Assembly (NCBI GenBank): GCA_023265735.1
Contig: JAHFSN010000156.1
Span: 1 to 5,850 of the forward strand
DNA: 5,850 nucleotides
DNA from: Spirochaetaceae bacterium
Lineage (GTDB): Bacteria; Spirochaetota; Spirochaetia; JABEVK01
Direction of reading: 5' to 3'
Each line of letters begins with the position of its first letter. Positions within the stretch are counted from its first letter, which is position 1. A program made the translations under genes and the position numbers. The notes below the pieces were generated by a model that searched no databases, was not told the origin of the DNA, and saw only the letters and a program-made list of their open reading frames with translations. Of this stretch, positions 4,864-5,850 are shown piece after piece.

Positions 4864-5850
4864 ATGGCTATCCTCGGCCCCATGCACTCCTTCAGTCCCT
4901 GGGTCATGCGGACCCTCGCCTCCCTCAGCCTCGACGAAAAACTTGGTCAGCTTCTCCATCCCAACGTGCGTCCCGAATGGACCGAAGCCCAGCTGGCGGA
5001 GGTCTTGCCGCCGGTGCGATTGGGTGGAGCCTTTGTCTTCTCGGGGTCGGGCGAGAACTTCGCCCGGGTCACCCGCTGGCTGCAGGGCGGAGGAGGTTTG
5101 CCCCTGGTCATCAGTACCGACCTCGAGAGCGGGGCCGGTCGGATGATTACGGGAGCCACCTCGTTCCCTGACCTCATGAGCCTCGCCGCGGCCGACGATC
5201 CTGAACTGGTACGGGTGATGGCCGAAGCGACGGCCGTCGAGGCCCGGGCCCACGGGGTCCACTGGACCTTTGGGCCCGTCGTCGACGTGAATGCTCATCC
5301 CGGCAGTCCCATTGCCAACACCCGAAGCCTGGGAGACGACCCGGACAAGATCTCCCGGATCGCGGCGCTCCTCGTGGAAACCATGCAGGCCCACGGTTTG
5401 GCGGCCACGGTCAAGCATTTCCCCGGCGACGGGTGGGACGACCGCGACCAGCACTTGGCCACTTCCATCAACCCGCTGTCCAAGGACGAGTGGAAACGGA
5501 TGAGCGGAAAGCCGTTTCAGAGGGCCTTCGATGCGGGGTGCTGGACGACCATGATCGGACACATCGCCCTGCCGGCCGTCGACCCGGGGATCCCCGGTGA
5601 TCCGGCGGGCCCGCCTCCCTCCATCCTGAGCCGCAAGGTCACCACCGACTTCCTCAGGGGAGAGCTAGGCTTTCAAGGTTTGGTCGTGAGCGATGCCACC
5701 GAGATGGGGGGCTCGTCGAGCCGGGTGCGCTCGACGTACGACCTGGTGGTGGGGATGATCAATGCCGGGAACGACATGCTGCTGTTCTGCGACGCCAAGC
5801 GCGACTGGGAGCACCTGCGGCGCGCCGTGGCCAACGGCGACCTTTCGGCG
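4864..5850 (+). CDS. Glycoside hydrolase family 3, NagZ-like beta-N-acetylglucosaminidase (3' end outside window)
   Basis: The first 329 residues of a GH3 enzyme; the frame is open to the window end. The (beta/alpha)8 catalytic domain starts at LSLDEKLGQLL (21-31). Typical GH3 marks follow: STDLESG (84-90), FGPVVDVN (136-143), SPIANTRSLGDDP (148-160), KHFPGDGWDDRDQHL (184-198), MIGHIALPAVD (230-240) and the nucleophile strand VVSDATEM with Asp277. The Asp-x-His on the flexible loop (Asp195, His197) marks the NagZ/Nag3 subgroup, whose His acts as acid/base, so the substrate is probably N-acetylglucosaminide such as peptidoglycan fragments or chitooligosaccharide. Enzymes with this His may also act as phosphorylases. 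No signal peptide is visible, which suggests a cytosolic enzyme. I choose ATG 4864, 11 nt after GAGGA; ATG 4882 is in frame and possible but has no ribosome site. The gene starts 22 bp after the aminopeptidase stop and is likely cotranscribed. Whether a C-terminal GH3 domain follows cannot be seen. Confidence 0.93.
   Translation, partial: MAILGPMHSFSPWVMRTLASLSLDEKLGQLLHPNVRPEWTEAQLAEVLPPVRLGGAFVFSGSGENFARVTRWLQGGGGLPLVISTDLESGAGRMITGATSFPDLMSLAAADDPELVRVMAEATAVEARAHGVHWTFGPVVDVNAHPGSPIANTRSLGDDPDKISRIAALLVETMQAHGLAATVKHFPGDGWDDRDQHLATSINPLSKDEWKRMSGKPFQRAFDAGCWTTMIGHIALPAVDPGIPGDPAGPPPSILSRKVTTDFLRGELGFQGLVVSDATEMGGSSSRVRSTYDLVVGMINAGNDMLLFCDAKRDWEHLRRAVANGDLSA

Noticed and set aside
4233..4907. 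Minus-strand open frame of 224 codons opposite the aminopeptidase gene
   Set aside because: Antisense to all key M18 motifs, with low-complexity Gly/Arg/Pro-rich content and no recognisable family.
4831..5562. Minus-strand open frame of 243 codons opposite the GH3 gene
   Set aside because: The plus strand encodes an unmistakable GH3 enzyme here; the minus-strand product has no domain and is a GC-rich artefact.

Overview
The window is gene-dense, GC-rich bacterial DNA with seven protein genes (the first and last cut by the window edges), no RNA gene, no mobile element and no CRISPR array. Short or negative spacing between genes and Shine-Dalgarno-like sites before several of them fit a bacterium. 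A Gx-family membrane protein, an M18 aminopeptidase, a Mip/FkpA-like secreted FKBP and a DxH-type GH3 enzyme together would fit a GC-rich spirochaete or a relative. This is inference from gene content only; no marker gene in the window settles the lineage.

Left block (1-1281, plus strand): the end of a Gx-family membrane protein, a small polytopic membrane protein that resembles the T-component (EcfT/CbiQ) type, and a short-chain flavodoxin. All three overlap (14 and 4 nt), so they are almost certainly one transcript. The set suggests a membrane uptake or redox module coupled to a soluble FMN electron carrier.

Middle block (1295-2542, minus strand): ndk (nucleoside diphosphate kinase) followed after 24 bp by a secreted FKBP-type peptidyl-prolyl isomerase. 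The isomerase gene converges on the flavodoxin gene with only 13 bp between the stop codons.

Right block (2608-5850, plus strand): a lipoprotein with an esterase-like fold whose catalytic serine motif looks lost, an M18 aspartyl-type aminopeptidase overlapping it by 4 nt (GTGA), and, 22 bp later, a GH3 beta-N-acetylglucosaminidase-like enzyme that runs off the window. This looks like an operon for handling peptides and amino sugars. A 65-bp divergent spacer (2543-2607) separates it from ndk and is the only obvious place for promoters.

The most interesting items are the apparent pseudo-esterase lipoprotein, the Gx/T-component-like/flavodoxin overlap cluster, and the altered active-site motif of the nucleoside diphosphate kinase. 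I found no clear evidence of a wholly new system.
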